This document shows positions 54,648-62,752 of a stretch of 64,000 bases of DNA, one piece after another. The notes beneath the pieces were generated by a model. It worked only from the letters and a program-made list of their open reading frames with translations, made no database searches and was not told where the DNA came from. Each line of letters opens with the position of its first letter. Positions within the stretch are counted from its first letter, which is position 1. The stretch spans positions 248,001 through 312,000 of the forward strand of contig CBDCGG010000002.1 of the NCBI GenBank assembly GCA_965216605.1. The letters run 5' to 3'. A program made the position numbers and the translations under genes. The DNA comes from JABAAW01 sp965216605. GTDB lineage: Bacteria > Pseudomonadota > Alphaproteobacteria > JABAAW01.

Positions 54648-56523
54648 AAATCACTCCATCTTTGCGTGGATTCGCGCGCGGTTTTTTACCGCTCTGTTGG
54701 GATTCGCAATGTCGGGAGTTATTGGAGTCAATGGGTTTTGTGCGCGCAGCGCCGAAGCGCAACGGCTAGAGCCTGAGGTGGGGGGGCTTTCCCCCGAAGA
54801 GCTATTGCTTGCTCCCGACAGGCTGGAGGCTGGCGAAGGCGGCATCGTCGAGCGGTGGCAAGCGATCAGATCCTTCATGGAGAAGGGCTTGCAAAACTTC
54901 GAGCGCGGTATCGCGCAGGTGTCGCTCACGCGCGCGCTGCTGCAAACGCAGGGCTGGCAGGCGGCGCAGGACTTTGCCTCCTCGATCGACGAGCCTGTTT
55001 GGCGTGCACGCGCGTTGATGACGGTCGCCGCAGCGCAGTTTGCCACGCCCAACGGACAGCGATTCGGACGGCTCAATTTGGAATCGGCATTTTCCATCTT
55101 GCAAAGCATTCCTGAAAGGCGGCTGGGCGACGAGGGCGAGGAAGGATTTCGTCTTGCGGGAGAACTCTACGCGAGGCAGGGCTTTTTCCAACAAGTCTCG
55201 CAGTACCTGAAGGCAGAGCAGCAAGTTCGACCGCGAACACGCTTTTTGGAAGGCGCGTTGCCGTACCTCTCGGCGAGCGCGCTTGGCTTAGTGCAAGGCG
55301 ATCACGACACCTTCATCAACGACCTGCTGTTGCAAGCCACCCGCCGTAGCCGTCTGGAAGACCTCTTGCGTCTATCCGACTATTCGCAGCAACAGGGCAG
55401 GACGCGCTCGGCGAACCGCTTGCTGTTCGAGGCTTATCGTCGCACCCTGCTGCTGCCGCCCAGCGAGGAGCGCAATGGCGATCTCGTGCGCGTGGCGAGA
55501 CACATGCTCGCTAGCAACGCATTTCGCGACGCGCTCAGAGCCATTCGCCGTGTCGAAAATGCCTTTCTGCAAAGCGGACTGCTCGCCGAGACGGGAAGAA
55601 GGATGATTCAAAACAAGATGGAATACGCAGGACAGCCCCTCATGTCGCTCGCCAACGACTTGGCGGGAACGCTGGAGGACGAAGAGAAACGAAGAGCATT
55701 TACAAGAATCGCTGTCGAATACGCCTTGGCAGGAGATCTGGAACGAGCATGGGAAGTCTTGCAAGCAATCCAACTGCCTTACGCACGCGCAAAAGGAATC
55801 TTGGCGATCGCGCTCGTGCTTGCCGAAAACGACGATGTCGAACGCGCGATCGATTTACTGCGGTTCATCCCCGACGCAAACCTGCGCGCGCGCTTCGTCA
55901 TCCACGCCGCCTCGCAGATCGAAAGAAGACAAGGCAGTCGGATACTGACCGACCTGCTGTTGAGATTGATCGAGGCGACAGACTTTTTACCCGAACCCGG
56001 GCTGAGTGCCCTCTCGCCGCGCAATGTCGAGGGGTTGTTGGAAGTACAACTCGATTTCGGACACGGACGCAGAAACAAAGTTTTGTTCGACAGAATCCAC
56101 GTGCGCGTGCTCTCGCCCGATCAGTCGACTTTTGCCCGCTTGCGCGCCGAAGTGCGCTTTCTGAATATCAACGCGCGGCGTAGCGATCGACACGCCGCCG
56201 ACGCGCGCAAGCGGATCGATACGCTTTTACGCAGCTTGTGGGTCTATCACAACGAGCCGCAATACGCTTCGATCGTCGAGACAGCCGTCGACTTCTTCAT
56301 CGAGCAGGGCGATCTGACGCGCGCCTTCACCCTCGTGCAACTACTGCCCACAGGCGGGGACGATCAAGAACACCAAGACCGCCTGCTCGCCGCCATAGCT
56401 TTTCAGGCGACTCGCAGAGCCAACGAGAGTATCGCGCTACGCGCCGTTGCCAGCATCCGAACAAAGAAGAGCAAGGCCGCAACGCTGGCAAAGGTTATCG
56501 ACATCGCCGCCAACATTCCCTAG
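54610..56523 (+). CDS. Exported helical-repeat (TPR-like) protein, unknown function
   Basis: Up to 637 residues. The ATG at 54610 overlaps purB by 38 bp; an ATG at 54709 would start just before a signal-peptide-like stretch (MSGVIGVNGFCARSAEA). From about residue 90 to the end it is a run of amphipathic helix pairs with repeats of the form A..a...G....A...l..I......R...l...A, as in alpha-solenoid or TPR/Sel1 proteins. There is no catalytic motif. I do not recognise the family. The neighbours (purB, then a binding protein) give no clear role. Codon use is ordinary for the region. Confidence 0.65.
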   Translation: MSILCLNACLHDRNHSIFAWIRARFFTALLGFAMSGVIGVNGFCARSAEAQRLEPEVGGLSPEELLLAPDRLEAGEGGIVERWQAIRSFMEKGLQNFERGIAQVSLTRALLQTQGWQAAQDFASSIDEPVWRARALMTVAAAQFATPNGQRFGRLNLESAFSILQSIPERRLGDEGEEGFRLAGELYARQGFFQQVSQYLKAEQQVRPRTRFLEGALPYLSASALGLVQGDHDTFINDLLLQATRRSRLEDLLRLSDYSQQQGRTRSANRLLFEAYRRTLLLPPSEERNGDLVRVARHMLASNAFRDALRAIRRVENAFLQSGLLAETGRRMIQNKMEYAGQPLMSLANDLAGTLEDEEKRRAFTRIAVEYALAGDLERAWEVLQAIQLPYARAKGILAIALVLAENDDVERAIDLLRFIPDANLRARFVIHAASQIERRQGSRILTDLLLRLIEATDFLPEPGLSALSPRNVEGLLEVQLDFGHGRRNKVLFDRIHVRVLSPDQSTFARLRAEVRFLNINARRSDRHAADARKRIDTLLRSLWVYHNEPQYASIVETAVDFFIEQGDLTRAFTLVQLLPTGGDDQEHQDRLLAAIAFQATRRANESIALRAVASIRTKKSKAATLAKVIDIAANIP

Positions 56524-56598
56524 TGTTCTCTGAATTCTAGAACCTATCTTTCTCCACTTTTTCCTTCAGTCCAACCCCAACCCCCAGAGGTGTTTTCC

Positions 56599-57654
56599 AT
56601 GGATCGCTGTTTGACCCGTTGTTTTGTCAGCGCGAGGTTTGTTGTGCTTGCGTTCGTTTTTTCTCTCGATCCGTTTGTGTCGATGGCGACGGCTCAGCAG
56701 GAGGAAAATTTCGTCAATGTTTATAGTTATCGTTCTCGTTTTCTGACTAAGCCTGTATTCGATTTGTTTACAGCCAATACGGGCATTGGTGTGCGCGTCG
56801 TCTCCGCTAAGGAGGGCTTGATCGAGCGCATCGCGCAGGAGGGAGAAAACTCTCCTGCCGATCTGTTGATTTCGAACGACGCGACGCGCTTGATACAGGC
56901 AAAAAAGAAAAACATTACTGCAGCCGTGAAGGATAGGAACTTTGTCGGCAACAGCTTGCCGCGCCATCTGCGCGACAAGGAGCGACATTGGTTTGCTCTG
57001 ACGCGCCGAGCGCGAATCCTTTATGTTGCGCAGGCGCGCTTGGGCGAAGAGAAGATACGACGCTACGAGGACTTGAGCTTGCCGCAATGGAAGGGACGCA
57101 TCTGCACGCGCTCGGCTACGCACGACTACAACTTGGATCTTATCGCTGCTATCATGGTGCATAACGGGCGCAAGAAGACGCATGCGTGGCTTTCGGGTTT
57201 GCGCGACAATTTGGCACGCAAGCCGCAGGGCAACGATCGCGCGCAGATACGTGCTGTTGCTGAGGGAATCTGCGATGTTGCCATTGGCAATAGTTACTAC
57301 TTTGGCATTATGCAGGCGGACACTTCTCAACGGATTTGGACGAAGGGTGTGACCCCTGTCTTTCCCAATCAGAACGACTATGGGACGCATATGAATCTGA
57401 CGGGCATGGCGTTGATTAAGACGGCTCAGAATCGTACCGAGGCGTTGCAATTGATGTATTTCCTTCTTTCTTTCGAGGCGCAGAGTTTGTTGGCGCAAAA
57501 AAACTATGAGTATCCTGCTTTGGATGGAGTGCCGCCGACGGAGTTATTGCAGCTATGGGGTGTTTTCAAGCAGGATGTTGCTGCTCCTGCGAGAATTGCG
57601 GAGCGAAGACGCGAGGCTATCGAGATGGTGCACGCCATAGACTTCGACCGATAG
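56599..57654 (+). CDS. Iron(III)-type ABC substrate-binding protein (FbpA/FutA family)
   Basis: About 351 residues with a signal peptide (VVLAFVFSLDPFVSMATAQQ) and the FbpA-like start VNVYSYRSRFLTKPVFDLFTANTGI. The family tyrosines are placed as expected (NVYSYR; a Tyr pair in NSYYFGIM near residue 235), consistent with ferric-ion binding. Permease and ATPase genes are not in the window, so it is an orphan or pairs with a system elsewhere. ATG 56599 with gaggt upstream; GTG at 56590 is an alternative. Confidence 0.87.
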   Translation: MDRCLTRCFVSARFVVLAFVFSLDPFVSMATAQQEENFVNVYSYRSRFLTKPVFDLFTANTGIGVRVVSAKEGLIERIAQEGENSPADLLISNDATRLIQAKKKNITAAVKDRNFVGNSLPRHLRDKERHWFALTRRARILYVAQARLGEEKIRRYEDLSLPQWKGRICTRSATHDYNLDLIAAIMVHNGRKKTHAWLSGLRDNLARKPQGNDRAQIRAVAEGICDVAIGNSYYFGIMQADTSQRIWTKGVTPVFPNQNDYGTHMNLTGMALIKTAQNRTEALQLMYFLLSFEAQSLLAQKNYEYPALDGVPPTELLQLWGVFKQDVAAPARIAERRREAIEMVHAIDFDR

Positions 57655-57659
57655 TCCTT

Positions 57660-58030
57660 ACGGATGCAAAACATCGCGTGCGCTTGTGTGTGTCTGCCTT
57701 TGCTCGCCTGCGCTTTTTAAGAGGCGCGCATCGCAAAGGCAGACACAGGCTTTTTTGATTAGGTAACATACGCAAGACGAGCGAGCCGTAAGATGAGTTT
57801 TGGGCAAAGTGAGTTTTGCGTGTGGGGGAGAGCGGCTAGTCTTTACGGATGCAAAACATCGCGTGCGTAACAAACATCACGGACGCGCATTGCAAGCAAC
57901 GCGCTATGGGGGAGCGCGAGGGAGTAATCCCTCGCAAAAGCCCCCCCACACCCCCACGCGCGCAAGCGCGCGTTCGTTTACGCGTCAAAGCGCGAGTCTC
58001 GTTTTTTGGGACACTACCGCTATCTGTTTA
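57660..58030. repeat. Intergenic element cluster between convergent genes
   Basis: Two copies of the atgcaaaacatcgcgtgcg module (57663, 57847). A long hairpin (gtgtctgcctttgc pairing with gcaaaggcagacac, about 57691-57744) is followed by aggctttttt and so can terminate the binding-protein transcript. The gattaggtaacatacgcaag / gtgagttttgcg module comes next, then a variant hairpin 4 (gcgaggga/tccctcgc), hairpin 5 (acgcgcgc/gcgcgcgt), and the gagtctcgttttttggg tail. Confidence 0.83.
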
Positions 58031-58059
58031 AAATTAATCAAAACACACAAACCCCCACC

Positions 58060-58614
58060 CTACAACTTAGGCAAAGTAATTCCCCGCTGCCTCTGATACT
58101 TGCCCGCTCGTGCCGCATAAGTCGTCTCGCAAGGACCATCCCCCCTCAGAAAAATAAACTGACAAGCCCCCTCGTTCGCATAAATACGCGCTGGTAAAGG
58201 CGTCGTGTTCGAAAATTCTAAAGTGACATGCCCCTCCCAAGCAGGCTCCAACGGCGTGACATTAACAATAATCCCACAACGCGCATAAGTCGATTTGCCA
58301 ACACAAACAACTAAAACATCCTCAGGAATACGGAAATACTCCACCGTGCGAGCAAGCGCAAACGAGTTCGGAGGAATCATACAAGTCTCCCCCTTCTTGC
58401 GAACGAACGCATTCTCGTCAAATGCCTTCGGATCAACAACCGCCGAGTTCACATTGGTAAACACCATGAACTCATCCGCAACACGCGCGTCATAGCCGTA
58501 AGAAGAAAGTCCGTAAGAAATAACCGAATCTCGACGCTGACCATCCGTATAAGGAGCAATCATGCCACGCTCGGTAGCTTGCGTGCGAATCCAATGGTCA
58601 GGCATGACAGGCAT
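58060..58614 (-). CDS. dcd: dCTP deaminase
   Basis: Makes dUTP for dTMP synthesis. 184 residues from the ATG at 58614 (ATG 58605 also possible; the longer frame to 58650 is not family-like). Conserved region: SSYGYDARVADEF, PNSFALARTVEYFRIP, KSTYARCGIIVNVTPLEPAWEGHVTLEFSNT with the catalytic Glu, and the C-terminal ANEGACQFIF. C/A content on the + strand is high at its end. Confidence 0.95.
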   Translation of the reverse strand: MPVMPDHWIRTQATERGMIAPYTDGQRRDSVISYGLSSYGYDARVADEFMVFTNVNSAVVDPKAFDENAFVRKKGETCMIPPNSFALARTVEYFRIPEDVLVVCVGKSTYARCGIIVNVTPLEPAWEGHVTLEFSNTTPLPARIYANEGACQFIFLRGDGPCETTYAARAGKYQRQRGITLPKL

Positions 58615-58733
58615 GGGCGAAAGACTAAAGGGGATCGCACGAAAACGCAACCTGCGACCCCTCTCCGCTGACCCTCTCCGCTGCCCCTCTCCGCCGAACT
58701 CTCCAACGCGACGCTACCCGCTACCCGATGCCA

Positions 58734-58807
58734 TCGGAGTGGCAGGATTTGAACCTACGGCCCCTGCCTCCCGAAGGCAGTGCTCTACCGGGCTGAGCTA
58801 CACTCCG
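58734..58807 (-). tRNA. tRNA-Pro (CGG)
   Basis: Cloverleaf on the minus strand: acceptor cggagtg/cactccg, D-arm gctcagcccggtagagc, anticodon stem ctgcc/ggcag with loop ttcggga (anticodon CGG), T-arm ggttcaaatcc. CCA is not encoded. Confidence 0.94.
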
Positions 58808-58828
58808 TTACAATCCCGATCGCCCCCG

Positions 58829-59461
58829 TTAGAAATCGACAGCAATCCCCGTTTTAACTTCCTTCCTTACATCCTTATTGGCAGCAACGGGCTGCGGGGC
58901 AACAACAGACTCGGCAACGACGGGTTGCGAGATAACAGGCTCGGTAGCAGAGAGCGCAGACGCTTCACCGCTTTTTTCGTCTGCCTCGTTCTGCGCCGTT
59001 TCGTTCGTTTCGTTCGTCTCTTCAGAGATTTTTTTGGCGTATGCTTGCATGATCACCTTCTGCTCGGCATCGTTCAGATGCTCGCCGCGCAATCCTTGTC
59101 CTAAATGCATGTTGATGTCGATGAGAATCTGCACCTTCGATGCATCCGGAGAGCTCAACAACTGCGTACTGTGCTTGTCGATAAAGGCGCACAGCGTCAG
59201 CAAATTACCGCGCAACTCAGGAGATATAGGGTTGGACTCGTCGAGCAAGGAGGATTGAATGACCGTCCAAGCTCGCCAATTCAAGCGTACGATCTCTGAC
59301 AGCGCAGAGGTATTTTCCTGTTGCTCGTGCTCTCTGCGCACGCGATCCAAGCGTTTCGCCAGCTCTAGCAACGCCCAAGATTCGACCTCGCGGCTACCCG
59401 CGCCTTCGACAGAAAGTCGATCTGCCTCTTCGTAAGGATTCACACTCATCGTCAGACTCAT
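58829..59461 (-). CDS. flaF: Flagellar biosynthesis regulator FlaF-like
   Basis: 210 residues. The N-terminal 120 follow the FlaF pattern: NPYEEADRLSVEGAGSREVESWALLELAKRL, then RLNWRAWTVIQSSLLDES, ISPELRGNLLTLCAFIDKH. In alphaproteobacteria FlaF promotes flagellin translation, opposing FlbT. The Gln/Ala/Val-rich C-terminal 90 residues are low complexity and extend past the family length (about 115-130). It follows flgL by 41 bp in the same direction. flbT and flagellin genes are not in the window. Confidence 0.68.
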   Translation of the reverse strand: MSLTMSVNPYEEADRLSVEGAGSREVESWALLELAKRLDRVRREHEQQENTSALSEIVRLNWRAWTVIQSSLLDESNPISPELRGNLLTLCAFIDKHSTQLLSSPDASKVQILIDINMHLGQGLRGEHLNDAEQKVIMQAYAKKISEETNETNETAQNEADEKSGEASALSATEPVISQPVVAESVVAPQPVAANKDVRKEVKTGIAVDF

Positions 59462-59502
59462 CGAAAAAACCTATAACATCTCATAGTAGCACACAACCTT
59501 GC

Positions 59503-60657
59503 TCACAGCAATCTTGCGAGGCTGAAGTTGTTTCGTGTTTCGATCGTCTGCAGGGTAGCGGAGAATTGTTGCGAGAGTGCCGACAACTCGATACCTGCCC
59601 TTGTTGTGTCGGCGGCGACCAGCCTATCGACGAGGCTTTGTGTCGTGATTTCTATTTCCTGCTGGCGTTCTTGCGAGACCAGCAGGGTTGCCACCGTGCC
59701 TGATGCCGATTGGCGCAAGCTTCGCAAGCCGTCGCGCGCGAAATCGAATAGTTCCTGCGCGTCTAACAGCAGCGTTCTACGATCGGCGAGCGTTGTCGTT
59801 GTGGTATCCAAAGCCTGCTTGACGAGCCTTACTGCCAGCAAAAGCTGGTTGATGGGCTCGGCGTTGCTAGAAATACCGTACTCGATGAGTTGGTTTTTCT
59901 CGACTTGTAGGGTGCTAGTGCTGCGTGCGCGCACGACGAGTTCTCCCACGGCGGTTGCGGGAATATCTGCGGCGTCGCGGTCGTGGTCGGCTACTCTGTT
60001 GGCGTTTGCGTCGGCAATGGGAAAGGTGGGCGCGATCGACAGGGCATCGAATAGGGCGTTGGTGCTATCCGTTGCGGTGGCGGGCAGGTTGCGGAGCAGA
60101 AATGTTTCGTAGTCTGCGGCGGCGGACGGCAGGGGAGCGTCGGTCAAGCCTGCGAGATCGCGCACGGGTGCGCCTTCTTGATAGCGTCTGCCTGCGAAGA
60201 TGTAGCGATTTCCGACCTTTGTATTCAGCAAAGATTCGATCGCGCGCAGGCGATTGTCGAAATCTTCGCCGCTGTATTTCTCGCGCCATTCGGTTGCGTC
60301 GAGACTGGGTTGGAGTCCTTCGCGCACGATTTCGGAAAACGGCTCGATATAGCTCTGCAAGCCTCCTGCGCTGTTGCTTCCTATGTTGCCTGGGCTTGTT
60401 GCGCGCAGGGTGAGTTCGTAGGTTTGGGTGATTGTCAGGACTTTCGAGATTCGGGAAGAATCTTTCTCGGCGCGATCGACGACGCGGCGATAGGTCAGCA
60501 CATCGGGCAGGTCTGAGCGATAGGCGGAGAGGGTTGAAAACTTGCGACCACTTGACAGGCGTTCGCTGGCGAGGCGATATTGTGCGCTTTTCTCCGAGAC
60601 TGTCCGCAGGGAGTCGAAGGTTGTGGCGTAATGGCTAGTGCGTCCGACGTAGGTCAT
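59503..60657 (-). CDS. flgL: Flagellar hook-associated protein 3 (FlgL)
   Basis: Junction protein between hook and filament. 384 residues from the ATG at 60657 (a TTG at 60684 adds nine). The flagellin-like N-terminal helix region is SLRTVSEKSAQYRLASERLSSGRKFSTLSAYRSD, with the usual 'SSGRK' motif. The C-terminal helix (TTRAGIELSALSQQFSATLQTIETRNNFSLARLL) is also flagellin-type, and NRYIFAGRRYQEGAPV is typical of FlgL rather than flagellin. Other hook genes must lie elsewhere. Confidence 0.85.
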   Translation of the reverse strand: MTYVGRTSHYATTFDSLRTVSEKSAQYRLASERLSSGRKFSTLSAYRSDLPDVLTYRRVVDRAEKDSSRISKVLTITQTYELTLRATSPGNIGSNSAGGLQSYIEPFSEIVREGLQPSLDATEWREKYSGEDFDNRLRAIESLLNTKVGNRYIFAGRRYQEGAPVRDLAGLTDAPLPSAAADYETFLLRNLPATATDSTNALFDALSIAPTFPIADANANRVADHDRDAADIPATAVGELVVRARSTSTLQVEKNQLIEYGISSNAEPINQLLLAVRLVKQALDTTTTTLADRRTLLLDAQELFDFARDGLRSLRQSASGTVATLLVSQERQQEIEITTQSLVDRLVAADTTRAGIELSALSQQFSATLQTIETRNNFSLARLL

Positions 60658-60744
60658 GATTGTTGAAACATTTTCTTCTGCCAAGTATCTCTACCTTTAC
60701 GAAGCAAGAACAATGCCAACTTGCGTGTTTCTGCGAGGGGAACA

Positions 60745-60962
60745 CGGGCTTTTTATAATGACGGGTGCAAAACATCGCGTGCGTAGCACGCGGGGAGCGC
60801 GAGGGAGTAATCCCTCGCAAAAGACCCCGCGTCAGCGGAGCGCGCGATAGCGCGCTTTTCTACGCACGAGCGAAGCGAAGTGCGTAGCCTCTTATTCAAA
60901 AGCGCGTTTCAAAGAAACGCGCAAGCTGACTTGTAACATGGTGCGGCGATTCGAGTTTTTCT
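60745..60962. repeat. Multi-hairpin intergenic element, partly inverted copy
   Basis: Begins with a short hairpin (cgtgtt/aacacg) and gggctttttataatgacggg, then atgcaaaacatcgcgtgcg. It continues in reverse orientation relative to the 34.3-kb copy: a variant hairpin 4 (gcgaggga/tccctcgc), caaaagaccccgcgtcagcg, hairpin 3 (agcgcgc/gcgcgct), hairpin 2 (ctacgcac/gtgcgtag), agcctcttattcaaaag, hairpin 1 (gcgcgtttc/gaaacgcgc), aagctgacttgtaacatggt, and cgattcgagttttt. Confidence 0.83.
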
Positions 60963-61011
60963 CGCCCTAGCGACAAAAAGAACGCACGAAGTACGCCTCT
61001 TGTTTAAAAAA

Positions 61012-61194
61012 ATGACAAAAAACGATAAAAAAATGACAAAAAACGATTCGCCCCAAGACCAAAGCGAAGCAAACGGATTCTTTATACCTCTGTTGATGAT
61101 AAGTTTATCGATGCTAATGTTGATCAGAACAACAGGTTTCGATGCGACATCTTTGTCGCTCTCTGAGTTTTGGGACATTTTCAGTTCTCCGTAA
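61012..61194 (+). CDS. Possible small membrane protein
   Basis: 60 residues from the ATG at 61012: a Lys/Asn/Asp-rich start made by a tandem repeat (MTKNDKK MTKNDS), then one hydrophobic helix (GFFIPLLMISLSMLMLIRTTGF) and SLSEFWDIFSSP. No convincing ribosome site. It may be chance; an opposing frame over the same bases looks less protein-like. Confidence 0.35.
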   Translation: MTKNDKKMTKNDSPQDQSEANGFFIPLLMISLSMLMLIRTTGFDATSLSLSEFWDIFSSP

Positions 61195-61460
61195 AAAGTT
61201 CGGCTGCCGCCTTTGGAAGGATGCGTTCCTAGTGTTGCTGGTCATGGTAAATCCTTATGTTGAAGGTTATTAGGGGAAGTTCAGGGTTTTGTTAAGGTTT
61301 TTGGAGTGAGTTCAGGGTTCTGGGGATGTTTTGCTGGTTACAAAAACAGCACCGCCCCCCTTGGTGCTTATTAGCTTATCATAGCACACTTTTCGCCAAA
61401 AGCAAGGAAAAAATACAAAACGACACAAAAGTTCTTGTTGCCTCTATCTTCTAGGCAAAA
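61195..61460. other. Gene-free stretch
   Basis: No gene supported. It holds a direct repeat (gaagttcagggttttg at about 61276 and gagttcagggttctgg at about 61309) and a hairpin gcacc/ggtgc (about 61348-61366). On the minus strand, a 42-codon frame starts with an ATG preceded by aagga, without recognisable features. The T/A-rich end (61380-61440) could carry promoters. Confidence 0.4.
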
Positions 61461-61464
61461 TTAA

Positions 61465-61830
61465 AAACGCTCTACCGCATCAAGAGTCAGCTTGCGCGAG
61501 GCAAAGCCTCGCGCTTTTGAATAAGGGGCGCGCTTCGCGCGATTCTTTTTATAGCTAGGGCGAGGAAAACTCGAATCGCCGTGCCATGTTACGAGTCAGC
61601 TTGCGCGTTTCTGCGAAACGCGCTTTTGGATAAGAGGCTGCGCGTTTCGCTTCTCTCACGCACAGAAAAGCGTGCTTGCGTGCGCGCGGGGATAAATTCC
61701 TCCCGCTGACGCGGGGTCTTCGTGGGGGGAATTTATCCCCCCACACCCCCCGCGCACGCTTCGCGTGCGCTCGTTTACGCGTCAATGCGCGAGTCCCGTT
61801 TTTTGGGACACTACCGCTGCCTGTTAAAAT
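61465..61830. repeat. Multi-hairpin intergenic element, tandem heads plus full tail
   Basis: Two successive copies of the gtcagcttgcgc head: hairpin 1 gcgcgaggc/gcctcgcgc at about 61494, and gcgcgtttc/gaaacgcgc at about 61603, each followed by cttttg.ataag.gg. Then come variable palindromes, gctgacgcggggtctt, hairpin 4 in a different form (tggggggaatttatccccccacac), hairpin 5 (gcgcacgc/gcgtgcgc) and tcgtttacgcgtcaatgcgc then gagtcccgttttttggg. Same order as at 34.3 kb, different stem sequences. Confidence 0.85.
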
Positions 61831-61843
61831 TAATCAAAAAAGC

Positions 61844-61904
61844 GCGTGTTTGCCTCTGCGAAGCGCGCCCGCAAGGAAGCGCAAGCAAGCAGAGGCAAAC
61901 ACGC
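61844..61904. terminator. Long hairpin upstream of rpmJ
   Basis: 16-bp perfect stem (gcgtgtttgcctctgc at 61844-61859, gcagaggcaaacacgc at 61889-61904) with a 29-nt loop rich in gcgc. No T-run follows on the + strand; on the minus strand tttttt follows (61835-61841). It could end leftward transcription. Confidence 0.5.
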
Positions 61905-61992
61905 TCAACTCATATCGCGCAAGCAAGTCCCCCCAAAAAAAATCCCCAAAATTGTTCTTGACAAAAAACACCTCCCCCCTCAAACTACCCCC

Positions 61993-62118
61993 ATGAAAGT
62001 TAGCTCCTCCCTGAAAACCCTCAAAAACCGCGACCGACACTGCCAAGTCGTCCGCCGTAAAGGAAGACTCTACGTCATCAATAAACGAAATCCTCGCTTC
62101 AAAGCACGCCAAGGATGA
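61993..62118 (+). CDS. rpmJ: 50S ribosomal protein L36
   Basis: 41 residues with the alphaproteobacterial L36 sequence pattern: MKVSSSLKTLKNRDRHCQ, then VVRRKGRLYVINKRNPRFKARQG. The usual zinc-binding cysteines are absent, as in the Cys-free form of many alphaproteobacteria. Isolated from the other ribosomal operons, as is normal in this class. The upstream ttcttgaca (61953) could be a -35. Confidence 0.96.
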   Translation: MKVSSSLKTLKNRDRHCQVVRRKGRLYVINKRNPRFKARQG

Positions 62119-62242
62119 CTCCAAAGATAACTCCAAGAATAATTTAATGGTAGCTCAAGGCTAATCTCAAGGCTAACCCAAAACTCCCTCTACTGCTCTT
62201 AGCAGTAGCTAGCCTCCTAATAAGTCACCCCTCTAGCCTCCC

Positions 62243-62752
62243 TTGCAATCCCTGAGGCATCTCGTCGGAAAAGCCGCACAAGTCTGGGCATGGCTCGGTG
62301 CCGCCATGCTCATAGCCATCGCCGCCATGACAACCCTCAGCGTCATCGGACGCACCCTCCTCGCTAAACCCCTGCTCGGCGATTTTGAAATCACAGAACT
62401 CGCCTGCGCCATGGTAATTTTTATGTTCCTGCCACTCGCCCAATGGCACCTCGATCACACCAGCGTCGATATCTTCACTCAACACACCTCAGCGCGCTTT
62501 AAATTTTACTGCCAAAAAGTCGCTCAAAGCGCAACGCTCCTCATAACCCTGCTGCTCCTATGGCGCATGACGCTCGGCGCACAGCAACTCCAGCAAGCGC
62601 ACGAGGTGACCACGATACTAGGACTGCCGCGATACCTCCCCTTTCCCGCAATCCTCCTCTCCCTCATCCTGCTCGCATGCGTGCTGCTCGTCCAACTCAC
62701 CCACAAAGACACAAAAGACAAACCCCACAACAAGCCCGAATCTGCTGCATGA
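62243..62752 (+). CDS. TRAP transporter small permease (DctQ type)
   Basis: 169 residues with four membrane helices (AAMLIAIAAMTTLSVIGRTL; ITELACAMVIFMFLPLAQW; SATLLITLLLLWRMTL; AILLSLILLACVLLVQL). RTLLAKPLLGDFEITELACAMVIFMFLPLAQ is the DctQ signature region. The chosen start is TTG at 62243; no better codon lies just upstream. It overlaps the large permease gene by 4 bp (ATGA). The binding protein (DctP) is not in the window. Confidence 0.88.
   Translation: MQSLRHLVGKAAQVWAWLGAAMLIAIAAMTTLSVIGRTLLAKPLLGDFEITELACAMVIFMFLPLAQWHLDHTSVDIFTQHTSARFKFYCQKVAQSATLLITLLLLWRMTLGAQQLQQAHEVTTILGLPRYLPFPAILLSLILLACVLLVQLTHKDTKDKPHNKPESAA

Noticed and set aside
57845..58096. Short recurring peptides such as HRVR...ARSFTRQ encoded in several intergenic blocks
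   Set aside because: They come from the repeated element itself; frames differ in length, lack ribosome sites and are better explained by DNA/RNA structure.
60909..61178. 89-codon minus-strand frame with hydrophobic segments
   Set aside because: Hydrophobicity arises from the tandem repeat read backwards, and the frame overlaps a hairpin element.
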